A DNA stretch of 64,000 nucleotides from Ollibium composti (GCF_004801285.1 NZ_SSNY01000009.1:1-64000); one strand, 5' to 3'; positions 37,377 to 46,939 are shown, counted from the stretch's first letter. Numbers and translations are program-made. The notes: generated by a model from the sequence alone, not told the origin.

Positions 37377-37399
37377 GATTCGCACTAAAAAAGCGAATC
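37377..37399. repeat. Short inverted repeat in the dnaG-rpoD gap
   Basis: Seven-base arms gattcgc and gcgaatc flank an A-rich loop. The 302-nt gap (37114-37415) holds no gene and likely carries the rpoD promoter. The repeat may be a weak terminator of dnaG or a protein site; it is too short to decide. Confidence 0.35.
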
Positions 37400-37415
37400 A
37401 AATGCCTGCTCGCAC

Positions 37416-39356
37416 TCAAACCCGGCCGGCTCGCCCGGAAGACACGCCGAAGCCTTCAATCAGCGCCTCGGTGGCCTGCACGTCGCGGAACTGCGCCTGG
37501 ATTTCGACCAGATGCCGATAATTTTCGTCGGTCGGATCGCTGGCAAGTGCTGCTTCCGCCTGTTTCAGCTCCCTATGTAAGGTGCGCGCGCTGCGGTGCA
37601 AGTGTAGCGCCTGGGTGAAGGCGTCGCGGGCATCCTCGATCGCAGCCGCCTCGAGCGCCGGCCATTGGCGCGTGCGCCGCACCAGCGCCACCGCGCGTTC
37701 CCACACGTCTCGGCAGCCGGCCCGGTCGATCGCCTCGACCACCGCGTTGCGGTCGGTGGCAAGGTCATGCGCCAGCGCATCGAGCAGCGCCGTATGCAGC
37801 CGGCGCAGATCGCCGTTTGCAAGGTCGAGGAACTCGACATGCTCGAAATTCTCGTCGATCAGCAGGGGATGGTTGACCAGCGCCACCACGATGGTCGCCT
37901 CGCGCACCGACATCGCCTCGCCGGCCCGCCGCACCAGCGCCGAGCGGCCGAGGCTTTCGGTGATGGCGCCGCGCCCGCCGGCACCGCCGCCGCGCGACCA
38001 TTGGCCGCCCTGCCCCTGCTTCCAGCCCTGGTTCTGGCCGCGCCCGCCGGGACGCTCCCGGCCGCCGCCGCGCTGCGCGCCGAAGAAGGAGTGCACGCGG
38101 TCGCGCATCTCCTGTTGGTAGTGGTAGCGCACGCTCTCGTCGCGGATGCGGCTGGTCAGTTCGCGCAGCGTCTTTTCCAGTTCCGCCCGGCGCTCCGGCG
38201 TGTCGAAGACGCCACCGGCCGTCTCGCGCATCCACAAAAGGTCGGCCAGCGGCCGCGCCTCGGAAAGCACGGCGCGAAAAGCGTCCGGCCCGTCCGCCTT
38301 GACGAGATCGTCGGGGTCCTTGCCTTCCGGCAGCAGCGCAAAGCGCGCCGTGCGGCCGGGCTGGATCGACGGCAGGATCAGGTCCGCCGCGCGCCACGCC
38401 GCCTTCAGGCCCGCCTGGTCGCCGTCGAAGCATAAGATTGGCTCACCGGCCATGCGCCACAAAAGTTCCATCTGGTTTTCGGTCAGCGCGGTGCCGAGCG
38501 GCGCCACCGCGTTCTCGAAGCCGGCCTGCGCCAGCGCGATCACGTCCATGTAGCCTTCGACGGCAATGACCGTGCCCTCCTTGCCCAGTGCCTTGCGGGC
38601 GCGGGCAAAATTGTAGAGCACGTTGCCCTTGTGGAAGAGTTCGGTCTCGGGCGAGTTGAGGTATTTCGCCGCCACGTCCGGCGACATCGCCCGCCCGCCG
38701 AAGGCGATGACCTTCCCGCGCGAATCCGGGATCGGAAACATGATGCGGTCGCGGAAGCGGTCGTAGGAAACCGGCACGTCCTCGAAGACGGTCAGCCCGC
38801 AGGCCTCCATCTGCGCCTTCTCGACGCCCTTGGATGCCAGAAATTCCTTCAGCGCGTTGCGGCTGTCGGGCGCATAGCCGAGGCGGAAACCCTGTTGCGT
38901 GGCCGAGGTCAGGCCGCGATCGCGCAGATAGGCGCGCGCCCTGGCGCCGTCGCTGCCCTGCAACCGCTCCTGGAAGAAGGCGGTCGCCATCTCCATCACG
39001 TCGGTCAGGCTGGCGCGCTGCCGCTCCCTGGCCTCCGCCTGCTCGTCGCGCGCCGGCATCGGCACGCCGGCCATGTCGGCGATGCGCTCGACCGCTTCGG
39101 GAAAACTGAGACCGTCAAGTTCGGTGAGGAAACGAAAGTGGTCCCCCGATACGCCGCAGCCGAAGCAATGGTAGCGGCCCTTACGATCCTCGCAGTGGAA
39201 GGACGGGCTCTTCTCGCCATGGAAGGGGCAGCAGGCCCACCAGTCGCCTTTCGAGGCATTGGTCTTTCGCCGGTCCCACGACACGCGCGCGCCGATGACC
39301 GCGGAGATCGGCACCCGATCGCGGATCTCGTCGAGGAAGGAAGGCTGGAAGCGCAT
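37416..39356 (-). CDS. dnaG: DNA primase DnaG
   Basis: A 646-residue primase. The CHC2 zinc ribbon is CPFHGEKSPSFHCEDRKGRY then CFGCGVSGD (about residues 40-70). The catalytic TOPRIM domain contains AVEGYMDVIAL and PILCFDGDQAG. A C-terminal helicase-binding domain follows an unusual Gly/Gln/Arg-rich linker (about 425-460; RGGGRERPGGRGQNQGWKQG). The start at 39356 gives MRFQPSFLDEIRDRVPI, typical for the family. It lies upstream of rpoD. Confidence 0.97.
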   Translation of the reverse strand: MRFQPSFLDEIRDRVPISAVIGARVSWDRRKTNASKGDWWACCPFHGEKSPSFHCEDRKGRYHCFGCGVSGDHFRFLTELDGLSFPEAVERIADMAGVPMPARDEQAEARERQRASLTDVMEMATAFFQERLQGSDGARARAYLRDRGLTSATQQGFRLGYAPDSRNALKEFLASKGVEKAQMEACGLTVFEDVPVSYDRFRDRIMFPIPDSRGKVIAFGGRAMSPDVAAKYLNSPETELFHKGNVLYNFARARKALGKEGTVIAVEGYMDVIALAQAGFENAVAPLGTALTENQMELLWRMAGEPILCFDGDQAGLKAAWRAADLILPSIQPGRTARFALLPEGKDPDDLVKADGPDAFRAVLSEARPLADLLWMRETAGGVFDTPERRAELEKTLRELTSRIRDESVRYHYQQEMRDRVHSFFGAQRGGGRERPGGRGQNQGWKQGQGGQWSRGGGAGGRGAITESLGRSALVRRAGEAMSVREATIVVALVNHPLLIDENFEHVEFLDLANGDLRRLHTALLDALAHDLATDRNAVVEAIDRAGCRDVWERAVALVRRTRQWPALEAAAIEDARDAFTQALHLHRSARTLHRELKQAEAALASDPTDENYRHLVEIQAQFRDVQATEALIEGFGVSSGRAGRV

Positions 39357-39448
39357 CGCAGAGGCTCGTTTGGCCTCCATATAACCACGCGCGACCAGCC
39401 GGACGAGCCCTATCGTCAAGCATGCCCGGTTTTCACAGGCTGACCACG

Positions 39449-39475
39449 AAAAAGGCGGCCCTTGCGAGCCGCCTT
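39449..39475 (-). terminator. Terminator after the RcnB-like gene
   Basis: Stem aaggcggc / gccgcctt (39452-39459 with 39468-39475), followed on the minus strand by a T-run. It ends the gene with stop at 39499. Confidence 0.8.
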
Positions 39476-39498
39476 CTTTGGTCTCGATAGGGATAGTT

Positions 39499-39861
39499 TT
39501 AGTTCGCCGCGACGATGCCGGCGATGACGCCCGAGAGCACCGAGACGAGCAGGTAGTCGTTGCCGACCCGCACCCACTGCTGGCCGTGGCCCGGCCGGCG
39601 CAGATGGTGGCGCTGCCAGTCGACGCGCTGGTGGCGGCGCCAGTCGGAATATCTCTGGCCGCGCTTCCACTGGTTGCGCTTCACCACTTTCTTCTTGATG
39701 ATGACGCGCTTCTCGACCCTGCGATGGTCCGGCTTCCTCCAGTCGACATGGACGGTGTTCGCCTGCGGCGCGGCCGGCTGGCTGATTGGTGCCGCCTGGC
39801 CCGAGATTGCCGAAGCCGTCAGCATCGAAATGGCGAGAGCCGAAAGAACAAGACGCTTCAT
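39499..39861 (-). CDS. RcnB-like periplasmic protein
   Basis: A 120-residue secreted protein. After a signal peptide (residues 1-23) the mature part is basic and histidine/arginine-rich, with YSDWRRHQRVDWQRHHLRRP and a C-terminal hydrophobic segment YLLVSVLSGVIAGIVAA. This layout matches the RcnB family, whose E. coli member limits nickel/cobalt loss. Metal use here is unverified. Confidence 0.78.
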   Translation of the reverse strand: MKRLVLSALAISMLTASAISGQAAPISQPAAPQANTVHVDWRKPDHRRVEKRVIIKKKVVKRNQWKRGQRYSDWRRHQRVDWQRHHLRRPGHGQQWVRVGNDYLLVSVLSGVIAGIVAAN

Positions 39862-40045
39862 GGGAGGTACTCCTTGGTTGTCGATGCCGTGAGGAGTAGC
39901 GTCCTATCGATGAACCGAAACTGAATGGCTATCTTACATTTTTGTAATGATTTCCTCCACTTGGTTTCGTTTCCTAAACAAGCTCCGACTAATATGGATC
40001 GAGGCGGCGGCGCGGCGGACAACCCGACGCGCCGCCGCGACCGCT

Positions 40046-40732
40046 TCAATAGGCGGAATCGATGATCACCTCCTCGCCGAAGGAACCGTTCTTCGGCAGT
40101 GGCAGATAGGTGGAGTTGGGCGCCCGTAGCACCCGGATCGGCCGCGCATCGACTTCCAGCGCCGAACGCATGTCGCTGTCGGCGTCACCGTAGTAGATCT
40201 TGATGGCGTGCTCGCGCATGAACGAGGTCTTGGCGTCGCTGCCCTGGGTGAAGACCACCGGATGCATTTTCTTGATGCCGAACGTCTTTTCCAGGATGCC
40301 GGACAGCTTCTCGCCTTCCGTCGCCGTCCGCCCGGTGATGAAATAGATGTCGTCGCCGCGCCTCTGGTGCAGATCGATCAGCTTGCGCCCCACCTGCTTG
40401 GGAATGGAGTATTCGTCACAGCCGTCGTTGACCTCCTTCCAGAATTCGATGTTCTTCAGGTAGTCCTCGCTGCCGGGCGAGTATTTTTCCCGGCCGTGAT
40501 AGAAGCAGGCGCTGGAAAACAGCAGCGTGTCGTCCACGTCGAAACCGACGACCATCGGCGCCTGCCCCTCCAGGCTCGCCTCGATCTGGTCGATCGACAC
40601 CCAATGCACCGGCGCCGTGTGCATCAGCTCGTCCGTGCTGATGCCGGGATTGAGGTTTTTTGCCTCCTCGGCCATCGCCGGCATGGTCACGGCAAGGCTG
40701 AGCGCCGCCGCCAGAATGCTCCAGACTTTCAT
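40046..40732 (-). CDS. Class B-like acid phosphatase (AphA type)
   Basis: A 228-residue periplasmic HAD-superfamily phosphatase. Signal peptide (1-21, ending AMA), then motif 1 VGFDVDDTLLFSS with nucleophile and acid/base aspartates, FITGRTATEG (motif 2 region), K in DAKTSF and motif IYYGDADSDM (motif 4). This is the AphA arrangement. It hydrolyses phosphomonoesters, releasing phosphate, in line with the Na/Pi transporter gene next door (divergent). Confidence 0.86.
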   Translation of the reverse strand: MKVWSILAAALSLAVTMPAMAEEAKNLNPGISTDELMHTAPVHWVSIDQIEASLEGQAPMVVGFDVDDTLLFSSACFYHGREKYSPGSEDYLKNIEFWKEVNDGCDEYSIPKQVGRKLIDLHQRRGDDIYFITGRTATEGEKLSGILEKTFGIKKMHPVVFTQGSDAKTSFMREHAIKIYYGDADSDMRSALEVDARPIRVLRAPNSTYLPLPKNGSFGEEVIIDSAY

Positions 40733-41090
40733 GTTCGTTCCCCTCTGGTCCGTTGAGTTCGCCGACAGATCCGGCACGACGATCCTAATGCAGGACCACG
40801 CCCGAGAGTACCGGCAGAACGATCCGACGACTGGGGCAGCCGCGTCTTCGACACTCGCCGGCGAGCACGCAAGGAGATATAGGAATTATACAATTATTAC
40901 CGCAGCTTATGTGTCCGTGACCGCGCTTGCGCGGACCTGTGAAAAGCTGTATTGCCTGCGGTTCGCTTTGGCCGAAAAAATTAACCGGCTAAGATAGACC
41001 GACTGAAGGACAGGGTGTGATTCGCAACCTCCTCTCGATTCTCTGGAATTTGGCGCGGCCCTCGCGCGGGCCTCGCCGTGGAGCGTCGTC

Positions 41091-42755
41091 ATGAGCGGTT
41101 CGGTCGTCCTGCTCCATCTTGCCGGCGCCGTCGCGCTGATGCTGTTCGCCACCCGAATGGTCAAGACCGGCGTCGAGCGCGCCTATGGCGACGTGCTGCG
41201 CCACCGCCTGCGCGCCACCATGCGCAACCCGATCCTGGCCGTGCTGGCCGGCACGGGGCTGGCCATCGCCTTCCAGAGCTCGACCGCCGTCACGCTTCTG
41301 GTCGGCTCCTTCGCCGGCGCCGGCATCGTCTCGGGCGCGGCCGGCCAGTTGGCCGTTCGCGGCGCCGAGATCGGTTCGGCCATCGTCACCAAGCTGCTCA
41401 CCTTCGACCTGACGCTGCTGGTGCCGCTCTGCCTCATCACCGGCACCTTCATGTTCATGGCGACCGAGCGGCGCGACTGGCGCCAGGTCGGCCGCATCCT
41501 CGTCGGCATCGGCCTGCTGATCCTGTCGCTGGAAATGATCGGCCAGGCCTCCGAGCCGCTGCGCGACAGCCAGCTGATGCCGGTCATCATCGACTATTTC
41601 TCCGGCGATCCGCTCACTGCCTACCTCTTGGCGGCTCTTATAACGTGGCTGTTCCAGTCCTCCATCGCCGCCGTGCTGCTGATGGCGACGCTGGCCGGCC
41701 GCGGCCTCATCACCCCGGAACTCGGCGTCGTGCTGGTGCTCGGCGTCAACCTCGGCTCCTCAGTCATCGCGCCGATGCTGACGCGCGGCGCCGAGCCCGG
41801 CGTGCGCGTCGTGCCCGTCGGCAACCTTCTGATGCGCGGGCTCGGCTCGTTGGTGATGCTGGTGCTGATGATGATCGTCAAGCCGACGGTCGGCTTCCTC
41901 GGCGCCACCGCCTCCGACCAGATCGTCAACGCCCATATCCTGTTCAACGTCATCATCCTGATCGCCGGCCTGCCGCTGGCAGGCCTCGTCTACCGCGCTT
42001 CCGAGAAGATCGTCGCGCTCGGCGTGAAGCCGGAAGCCGCCGACGCGCTGCATGTCACCGAGCTTTCGGCGCTGGACGAAAAGGCACTCGGCACGCCTTC
42101 GCAGGCGCTCGCCAACGCCACGCGCGAGGTGGTGCGTGTCTGCGAGACAGTCGAGATCATGCTGAAGCGCATCATCGAGCTCTACGAGGATGCCGACGCC
42201 GACAGGATCCGCGCGCTGGCCGCCCTCGACGACCGCGTCGACGCCAAGCATGCGGCGATCAAGATCTATCTCGCCAAGCTGACCAAGAATTCGCTGACCG
42301 AAGCGGAAGCGCTCCGCTGCCAAGAGCTGATCGGCGCCTGCGTCAAGCTCGAGCAGGTCGGCGACATCATCGTGCGCAACATGCTGGTCCACGTCCGCAA
42401 GAAGTTCGAGCAGGGTCTTGCCTTCACCGACGAGGGCTGGCGCGAACTGACCGCCTTCCACGCCGCCGTGCTCGCCAACGCCCGCATGGCCTTCAACGTG
42501 CTCGTCTCGCGCGACGCCGAGACGGCGCGCCTGCTCGTGCTGGAGAAGGACCGTCTGCGCGACAGCGAGAAGGAAGCGAGCCAGAGCCACTTCCTGCGCC
42601 TGCGCGACGGCACGCCGAAGTCGATCGAGACGAGCTCGATCCACCTCGATACCATCCGTGACCTGAAGCAGATCAATTCGCTTCTGACCTCGATGGCCTA
42701 TCCGGTGCTGGAGGAGCGCGGCCTGCTGCGCGGCTCGCGCCTCAAGGCAAGCTGA
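41091..42755 (+). CDS. Na+/phosphate cotransporter family protein
   Basis: A 554-residue membrane protein with the two inverted Na/Pi cotransporter repeats, each with a QSS motif (IAFQSSTAVTLLVGSFAG and TWLFQSSIAAVLLMATLAG), and about eight membrane segments. The C-terminal about 180 residues are PhoU-like helices (EAEALRCQELIGACVKLEQVG), a usual fusion in bacterial NptA/YjbB-type proteins. It likely moves inorganic phosphate. The 313-nt upstream gap has no gene and shows no clear Pho box. Confidence 0.9.
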   Translation: MSGSVVLLHLAGAVALMLFATRMVKTGVERAYGDVLRHRLRATMRNPILAVLAGTGLAIAFQSSTAVTLLVGSFAGAGIVSGAAGQLAVRGAEIGSAIVTKLLTFDLTLLVPLCLITGTFMFMATERRDWRQVGRILVGIGLLILSLEMIGQASEPLRDSQLMPVIIDYFSGDPLTAYLLAALITWLFQSSIAAVLLMATLAGRGLITPELGVVLVLGVNLGSSVIAPMLTRGAEPGVRVVPVGNLLMRGLGSLVMLVLMMIVKPTVGFLGATASDQIVNAHILFNVIILIAGLPLAGLVYRASEKIVALGVKPEAADALHVTELSALDEKALGTPSQALANATREVVRVCETVEIMLKRIIELYEDADADRIRALAALDDRVDAKHAAIKIYLAKLTKNSLTEAEALRCQELIGACVKLEQVGDIIVRNMLVHVRKKFEQGLAFTDEGWRELTAFHAAVLANARMAFNVLVSRDAETARLLVLEKDRLRDSEKEASQSHFLRLRDGTPKSIETSSIHLDTIRDLKQINSLLTSMAYPVLEERGLLRGSRLKAS

Positions 42756-42845
42756 GGCCAGATCAGCCGGCCTGAATCCCGGTCCAGAATTTCTGCATTG
42801 CCGGTCGGCCGCGATCGTGGTCTGTGGAGCGCCGCCCAACTGGTC

Positions 42846-44042
42846 ATGATCGCACACATGCCGCTTCCGCTGATTGCCCTGTTCATCGCCGCCTTCGCCT
42901 TCGGCACGACGGAGTTCGTCATCGCCGGGGTGCTGCCGCAGGTCGCCGGCGGCCTTGGCGTTTCGGTACCGACGGCGGGTTATCTCGTCTCCGGCTATGC
43001 GCTCGGCATCGCCATCGGCGGCCCGCTCCTGACGCTCGCCACGCCGAACGTCGCGCGCAAGACGCTGCTGCTTTGGCTCACCCTGGTCTTCACGCTCGGC
43101 CAGGTCGCCTGCGCGCTGGCGCCCGACTTTTTCTCGATGCTGGCGTTGCGCGTCGCGGTGGCCGTGGCGCACGGCACCTATTTCGGCGTCGCCATGGTGG
43201 TGGCGACCAGCCTGGTCAGCGAGGAGCGACGCGGCATGGCGGTCGCGCTGGTGCTGGCCGGCCTGACCGTATCCGGCATCGTCGGCGTGCCGGCCGGCAC
43301 GGCGATCGGCAACGCCTGGGGCTGGCGCGCGACATTCTGGACGATGACCGCCCTCGGCGTGCTCGCCGCCGCCGCGATCGCCGTGCTGATTCCAACTTCG
43401 CGGGTGGTCGCCGCACCTCACGCCGGCCTGCGGCGCGAGATCGGCGTGCTCGGCCGCCAGCAGGTCTGGACCTCGCTGATCGTCATGCTGATGCTGATGA
43501 TGGGACAGTTCGTGCCCTACACCTACATCACCCCGCTGCTGGAAGAAGTCACCGGCCTGACCTCGCAAGCCGTACCGTGGGTGCTGCTCGCCAGCGGCAT
43601 CGGCGCCACGCTCGGCGTCTTCATCGGCGGCAAGCTCGCCGGCCCGCGGTTGATGTCGGCCCTTGTCGCCATGCTCGCCCTGCAAGGCATCGTCCTTGCC
43701 GCCATGTATGCCGTAAGCCCCTATCCGCTGCCGATGGTCGTCGTCATCGTCGTCTGGGGCGGCGTCAACTTCGCCATCGGCACCGCCGTGCAGACCCGCA
43801 TCCTGCGCTGGACCGCCGATGCGCCCAACCTCGCCTCCTCGCTCATCCCGTCAGGCTTCAACGTCGGCATCGCTCTGGCCGCTTTCGTCGGCGCGACGAT
43901 GCTCAACGCCGGCCTGTCGTACCGCAGCCTCCCGCTGGTTGGCGTCGTAGCAATGGCCGTCGCGGTGGTGACCGCTTGCCTGTCCTACGCCGCCGAGCGG
44001 CGCAACGGTGGACGGCCACCCCTTCCGGCCACATCCGGGTAG
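42846..44042 (+). CDS. MFS exporter, DHA1 family
   Basis: A 398-residue major facilitator protein with 12 membrane segments. The N-terminal motif FGTTEFVIAGVLPQVAGGLG and VAVAVAHGTYFGVAM are typical of drug:H+ antiporter 1 sugar/purine-ribonucleoside exporters (AraJ/NepI-like). The start at 42846 (MIAHMPLP) is preferred over the upstream one, which adds a non-hydrophobic leader; neither has a good ribosome site. It converges with the GST gene. Confidence 0.85.
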   Translation: MIAHMPLPLIALFIAAFAFGTTEFVIAGVLPQVAGGLGVSVPTAGYLVSGYALGIAIGGPLLTLATPNVARKTLLLWLTLVFTLGQVACALAPDFFSMLALRVAVAVAHGTYFGVAMVVATSLVSEERRGMAVALVLAGLTVSGIVGVPAGTAIGNAWGWRATFWTMTALGVLAAAAIAVLIPTSRVVAAPHAGLRREIGVLGRQQVWTSLIVMLMLMMGQFVPYTYITPLLEEVTGLTSQAVPWVLLASGIGATLGVFIGGKLAGPRLMSALVAMLALQGIVLAAMYAVSPYPLPMVVVIVVWGGVNFAIGTAVQTRILRWTADAPNLASSLIPSGFNVGIALAAFVGATMLNAGLSYRSLPLVGVVAMAVAVVTACLSYAAERRNGGRPPLPATSG

Positions 44043-44093
44043 GCTTTCCATGCTGGCGGGCGGCTGCAACACGCGGCACCCACTCCCGTGGGC

Positions 44094-44747
44094 TTACGCC
44101 GGGATCAGGTCCGGCACAGCAACCGCCGTTTCCGGCGGAGCGGCCTTCACCCACGCATCCGTGTTGCGGATGGCGTCGAAATAGCGGTTGACGTTGGCGA
44201 AAGGCGTCCAGTCGAACGCAGTCGCACCACGATAGGACTCCAGGCAGACCATCGCGTAGTCGGCGATGGTGACGGCGTCGCCCACCAGCGTGTCGCGCCC
44301 GGCGAGATGCGCGTCGAGGACCCGCGCGCGCACGCCCGTCTCTTCCAGGCAGAAATCGACCAGACCCTGGCTAGGATGGCCCATGCCGAATTTCGGCTTG
44401 ATGATGCTCTCGAAGATCAGCGTGCCGAAGGCGCGGTTGAAATGCGCCTGCTCCCAATAGAGCCAGCGATTGACGTCGGCACGGATTTTCAATTCGCGCG
44501 GATAAAGCGAGGCGTCGCCCGCCTTGTCGGCGAGGTAGGCGCAGATGGCGTTCGATTCCCACAGGACGAAATCTCCGTCGACCAGTACCGGCACCATGCC
44601 GTTCCGGTTGAGCGCCAGGAATGCCGGGGCTCTCGTCTCCCAACGCGCGAAGTCGAGCGCGCGAATATCCACCGTCAGACCGAGATGGCGGATGACGGCG
44701 ACCGCCTTGCGCGAATTGGGCGAACCGGGAAGCGTGTAGAGTTGCAT
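44094..44747 (-). CDS. Glutathione S-transferase
   Basis: A 217-residue GST. The N-terminal thioredoxin fold begins MQLYTLPGSPNSRKAVAVIR with a serine in the position that usually activates glutathione; GMVPVLVDGDFVLWESNAIC contains the cis-proline and the Glu-Ser glutathione-gamma-glutamyl site. The helical C-terminal domain follows. Substrate unknown. It is divergent from the ECF sigma gene. Confidence 0.87.
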   Translation of the reverse strand: MQLYTLPGSPNSRKAVAVIRHLGLTVDIRALDFARWETRAPAFLALNRNGMVPVLVDGDFVLWESNAICAYLADKAGDASLYPRELKIRADVNRWLYWEQAHFNRAFGTLIFESIIKPKFGMGHPSQGLVDFCLEETGVRARVLDAHLAGRDTLVGDAVTIADYAMVCLESYRGATAFDWTPFANVNRYFDAIRNTDAWVKAAPPETAVAVPDLIPA

Positions 44748-44886
44748 GACCGAACTCCTTTGTTGGGGTCATGGGCAAGACGAACGGGGCGCCGCAAAGG
44801 ATTCGGCGACAAGAATATTTTTTATGGCCGCGTATCCTTTTGGCTTCGCCAGACGTCCTTGCTATGCCAGCAGCGAGGACCCGCAC

Positions 44887-45762
44887 ATGAACGAACAGCC
44901 GATCGACCGGAACCGGGAGGAATTCGAGGACGCCGCCCGCGTCCTGCGGCCCAAGCTGCACCGATATTGCGCGCGCATGGCAGGATCCTCAATCGACGGC
45001 GAAGACATCGTCCAGGAGACGCTGCTCAAGGCCATGCTGGCTTACGAGCGCGGCACAACGGTCGACAGCCTGGAGGCATGGCTGTTTCGCATCGCGCACA
45101 ACACCGCGCTCGATTTCCTGCGCAAGCGCGTCCGCCTGGAGGCTTTGAGCACCACCGAACAGGATATCGATATCGCCGATCCAACGGACGAGGTCGCCCG
45201 CCACGAGAACGCCGCGATCGGCCTGCGCCCGTTCATGAAACTGTCGCCGGCCGAGCGCAGCAGCGTCATCCTGATGGATGTCGTCGGTTATTCACTGCGC
45301 GAGATCGGCGACATCATGGGCACGACGATCCCCGCCATCAAGGCGTCCCTACACCGGGGCCGGGCGCGGCTGGCAATGCTTCAGGATGCGGCCGAAACCG
45401 AAGAAACGCTGCTGAACCGGGAGGAACAGGCGCGCCTTGAACGCTATGTCGAGCTTTTCAACGCGCGCGATTTCGACACCGTGCGTGACATGCTGGCCGA
45501 GGATGCACGACTGGATCTGGTTGCCCGCCAGTCCCTCGTCGGCAAGCCGTTCGTGGGCAAGTATTTCACCAAATACGGCGGCCGGGATGGCTGGCGCCTC
45601 GCCGTCGGCCGCGTCGATGGCCGACCTGCGGTGCTGTCGCACGAGAACAACTCGCCGACACCGACCAATTTCATCCTGCTCGACTGGCGCGGCGGCCGGA
45701 TCGTGCGCATCCGCGACTTCTATTTCGCGCCCTACGTGACCGAGGCCGCCGAAATCGGCTGA
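44887..45762 (+). CDS. ECF sigma factor with SnoaL-like C-terminal domain
   Basis: A 291-residue extracytoplasmic-function sigma factor. Sigma-2 contains DIVQETLLKAMLAYERG and the -10-binding FLRKRV region; sigma-4 contains YSLREIGDIMGTTIPAIKASLHRGRARL. Residues about 185-285 form a SnoaL/NTF2-like domain that in related ECF groups (ECF41/ECF56-like) controls activity in cis and can replace an anti-sigma factor. No anti-sigma gene is adjacent. The start at 44887 gives the sigma-2 domain at the usual position. Confidence 0.85.
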   Translation: MNEQPIDRNREEFEDAARVLRPKLHRYCARMAGSSIDGEDIVQETLLKAMLAYERGTTVDSLEAWLFRIAHNTALDFLRKRVRLEALSTTEQDIDIADPTDEVARHENAAIGLRPFMKLSPAERSSVILMDVVGYSLREIGDIMGTTIPAIKASLHRGRARLAMLQDAAETEETLLNREEQARLERYVELFNARDFDTVRDMLAEDARLDLVARQSLVGKPFVGKYFTKYGGRDGWRLAVGRVDGRPAVLSHENNSPTPTNFILLDWRGGRIVRIRDFYFAPYVTEAAEIG

Positions 45763-45800
45763 ACGCATCACAATCCTTATTGATTAATCCATATCCGGCT

Positions 45801-45821
45801 GGTTATAGATTTCTCATAACC
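45801..45821. promoter_or_regulatory. Candidate ArsR operator
   Basis: An inverted repeat, tggttat / ataacca (arms at 45800-45806 and 45816-45822), lies 18 nt upstream of the ArsR start. Sites of this size are normal for ArsR regulators; autoregulation is inferred. Confidence 0.5.
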
Positions 45822-45839
45822 AACTGGCTATCGATTACG

Positions 45840-46163
45840 ATGTCGAACACCGAGGACCTTCTGTTCAAGACTCTGGCCGACCCGACGCGGCGGGGCATCT
45901 TCGAGCGCCTTTGCCGCGAAGGAGAACAGACCGTCGGCGCCCTGACGGCGTGGGCGGGCGTCTCGCAGCCGGCTGTCTCGAAGCATCTTGGCGTGCTCAG
46001 GCAAGCTGGCCTGGTAAGCGACCGCCACGAGGGTCGCCAGACCCACTACAGCGCGCAACGCGATGCGCTGGCGCCGCTGGCCGACTGGACGAGACAGATG
46101 ACCGGGTTTTGGCAAGGCCGGTTCGACGACCTAGAAGACCTGCTCAAAAGGATGGACCAATGA
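45840..46163 (+). CDS. ArsR-family regulator
   Basis: A 107-residue winged-helix protein with the ArsR core (FKTLADPTRRGIFERLCREG then AVSKHLGVLRQAGLVSDRHE). No cysteine metal site is visible, so it is likely the aminoglycan/phenyl-type that controls an adjacent SRPBCC gene. Its stop overlaps the SRPBCC start by 4 nt (ATGA). Confidence 0.88.
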   Translation: MSNTEDLLFKTLADPTRRGIFERLCREGEQTVGALTAWAGVSQPAVSKHLGVLRQAGLVSDRHEGRQTHYSAQRDALAPLADWTRQMTGFWQGRFDDLEDLLKRMDQ

Positions 46164-46570
46164 CCGCTGCCGAAACCGAGACGCGTTCCGTCGTCGTCGA
46201 ACGCGACGTCCCTTTCCCGCCGGAAAAGATCTGGCGGGCACTGACCCAGCCGCATCTCATCGCGGAATGGCTGATGAAGAACGAGTTCAAGCCCGCCGTC
46301 GGCCATCGCTTCAACTTCAGTGCCGACTGGGGCGCCGTCGATTGCGAGGTGCGCGCCGTCGAGCCGAACAGGCGGCTCGCCTACACATGGGATGCCGGCG
46401 AACTGAAAAGCGTCGTCACCTGGACGCTCGCGCCCACCAGCGACGGAACACGCCTGCGCATGGAACAGAGCGGCTTCCGGCGAGACCAGCCCCGCTTCTA
46501 CGGCGGCGCCAAGGCCGGCTGGCCGCTTTATCTGGAAAAGCTGGAGCAGGTGCTGGCGAAAATGGATTGA
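46160..46570 (+). CDS. SRPBCC/AHSA1-family protein
   Basis: A 136-residue START-like fold protein with VERDVPFPPEKIWRALTQPH at the N-terminus and GWPLYLEKLEQVLAKMD at the end, typical of the AHSA1 family. It is translationally coupled to the ArsR gene, a frequent pair. Ligand unknown. Confidence 0.86.
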   Translation: MTAAETETRSVVVERDVPFPPEKIWRALTQPHLIAEWLMKNEFKPAVGHRFNFSADWGAVDCEVRAVEPNRRLAYTWDAGELKSVVTWTLAPTSDGTRLRMEQSGFRRDQPRFYGGAKAGWPLYLEKLEQVLAKMD

Positions 46571-46577
46571 TGCCCTG

Positions 46578-46625
46578 AGCATCGGGCCAAAAAGTGCGAA
46601 GCGGTTTTTGGAAAAACCCGATGCT
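46578..46625. repeat. Rhizobial small palindromic repeat
   Basis: Nested dyads: agcatcggg (46578-46586) with cccgatgct (46617-46625), and ccaaaaa (46587-46593) with tttttgg (46605-46611). A gagcat/…aagtgcg…gcggttttt…atgct pattern like this is widespread in rhizobial intergenic regions. It may fold in RNA after the SRPBCC gene. Confidence 0.7.
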
Positions 46626-46719
46626 TGGACAAGAGATAGAGCGGCGAGCCATTCCGATGGAACGTTCGTCGCTCTGGTACCGCCATCCGCTCCATCGACA
46701 CGACATCACGGAGACGACA

Positions 46720-46935
46720 TTGAACTGGAACAAGGGCATCCGGCAGGTTCACCGCTGGCTTTCGATCATCTTCACGGCCACCGTCGCCGCCAATTTCATC
46801 GCCATGGCGCTGGGCGAACCGCCCGCCTGGGTGGTCTATTCGCCGTTGCCGCCGCTTTTCCTGCTGCTGTTCAGCGGGCTCTACATGTTTGTGCTACCCT
46901 ATGTGACGGGGCGCCGTGCAACGCAGACGGGATGA
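46720..46935 (+). CDS. Small two-helix membrane protein, TTG start
   Basis: A 71-residue protein with two hydrophobic helices (WLSIIFTATVAANFIAMALG and LPPLFLLLFSGLYMFVLPYV). The TTG at 46720 is set by GGAG six bases upstream; an earlier frame extension has no ribosome site. Function unknown. The DUF1801 remnant follows 4 nt later. Confidence 0.65.
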   Translation: MNWNKGIRQVHRWLSIIFTATVAANFIAMALGEPPAWVVYSPLPPLFLLLFSGLYMFVLPYVTGRRATQTG

Positions 46936-46939
46936 GCGC

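Noticed and set aside
40930..40960. Pho box-like ctgt...ctgt repeat before the Na/Pi cotransporter gene
   Set aside because: The two ctgt elements are 10 nt apart; PhoB sites need an 11-nt period, and the flanks do not match.
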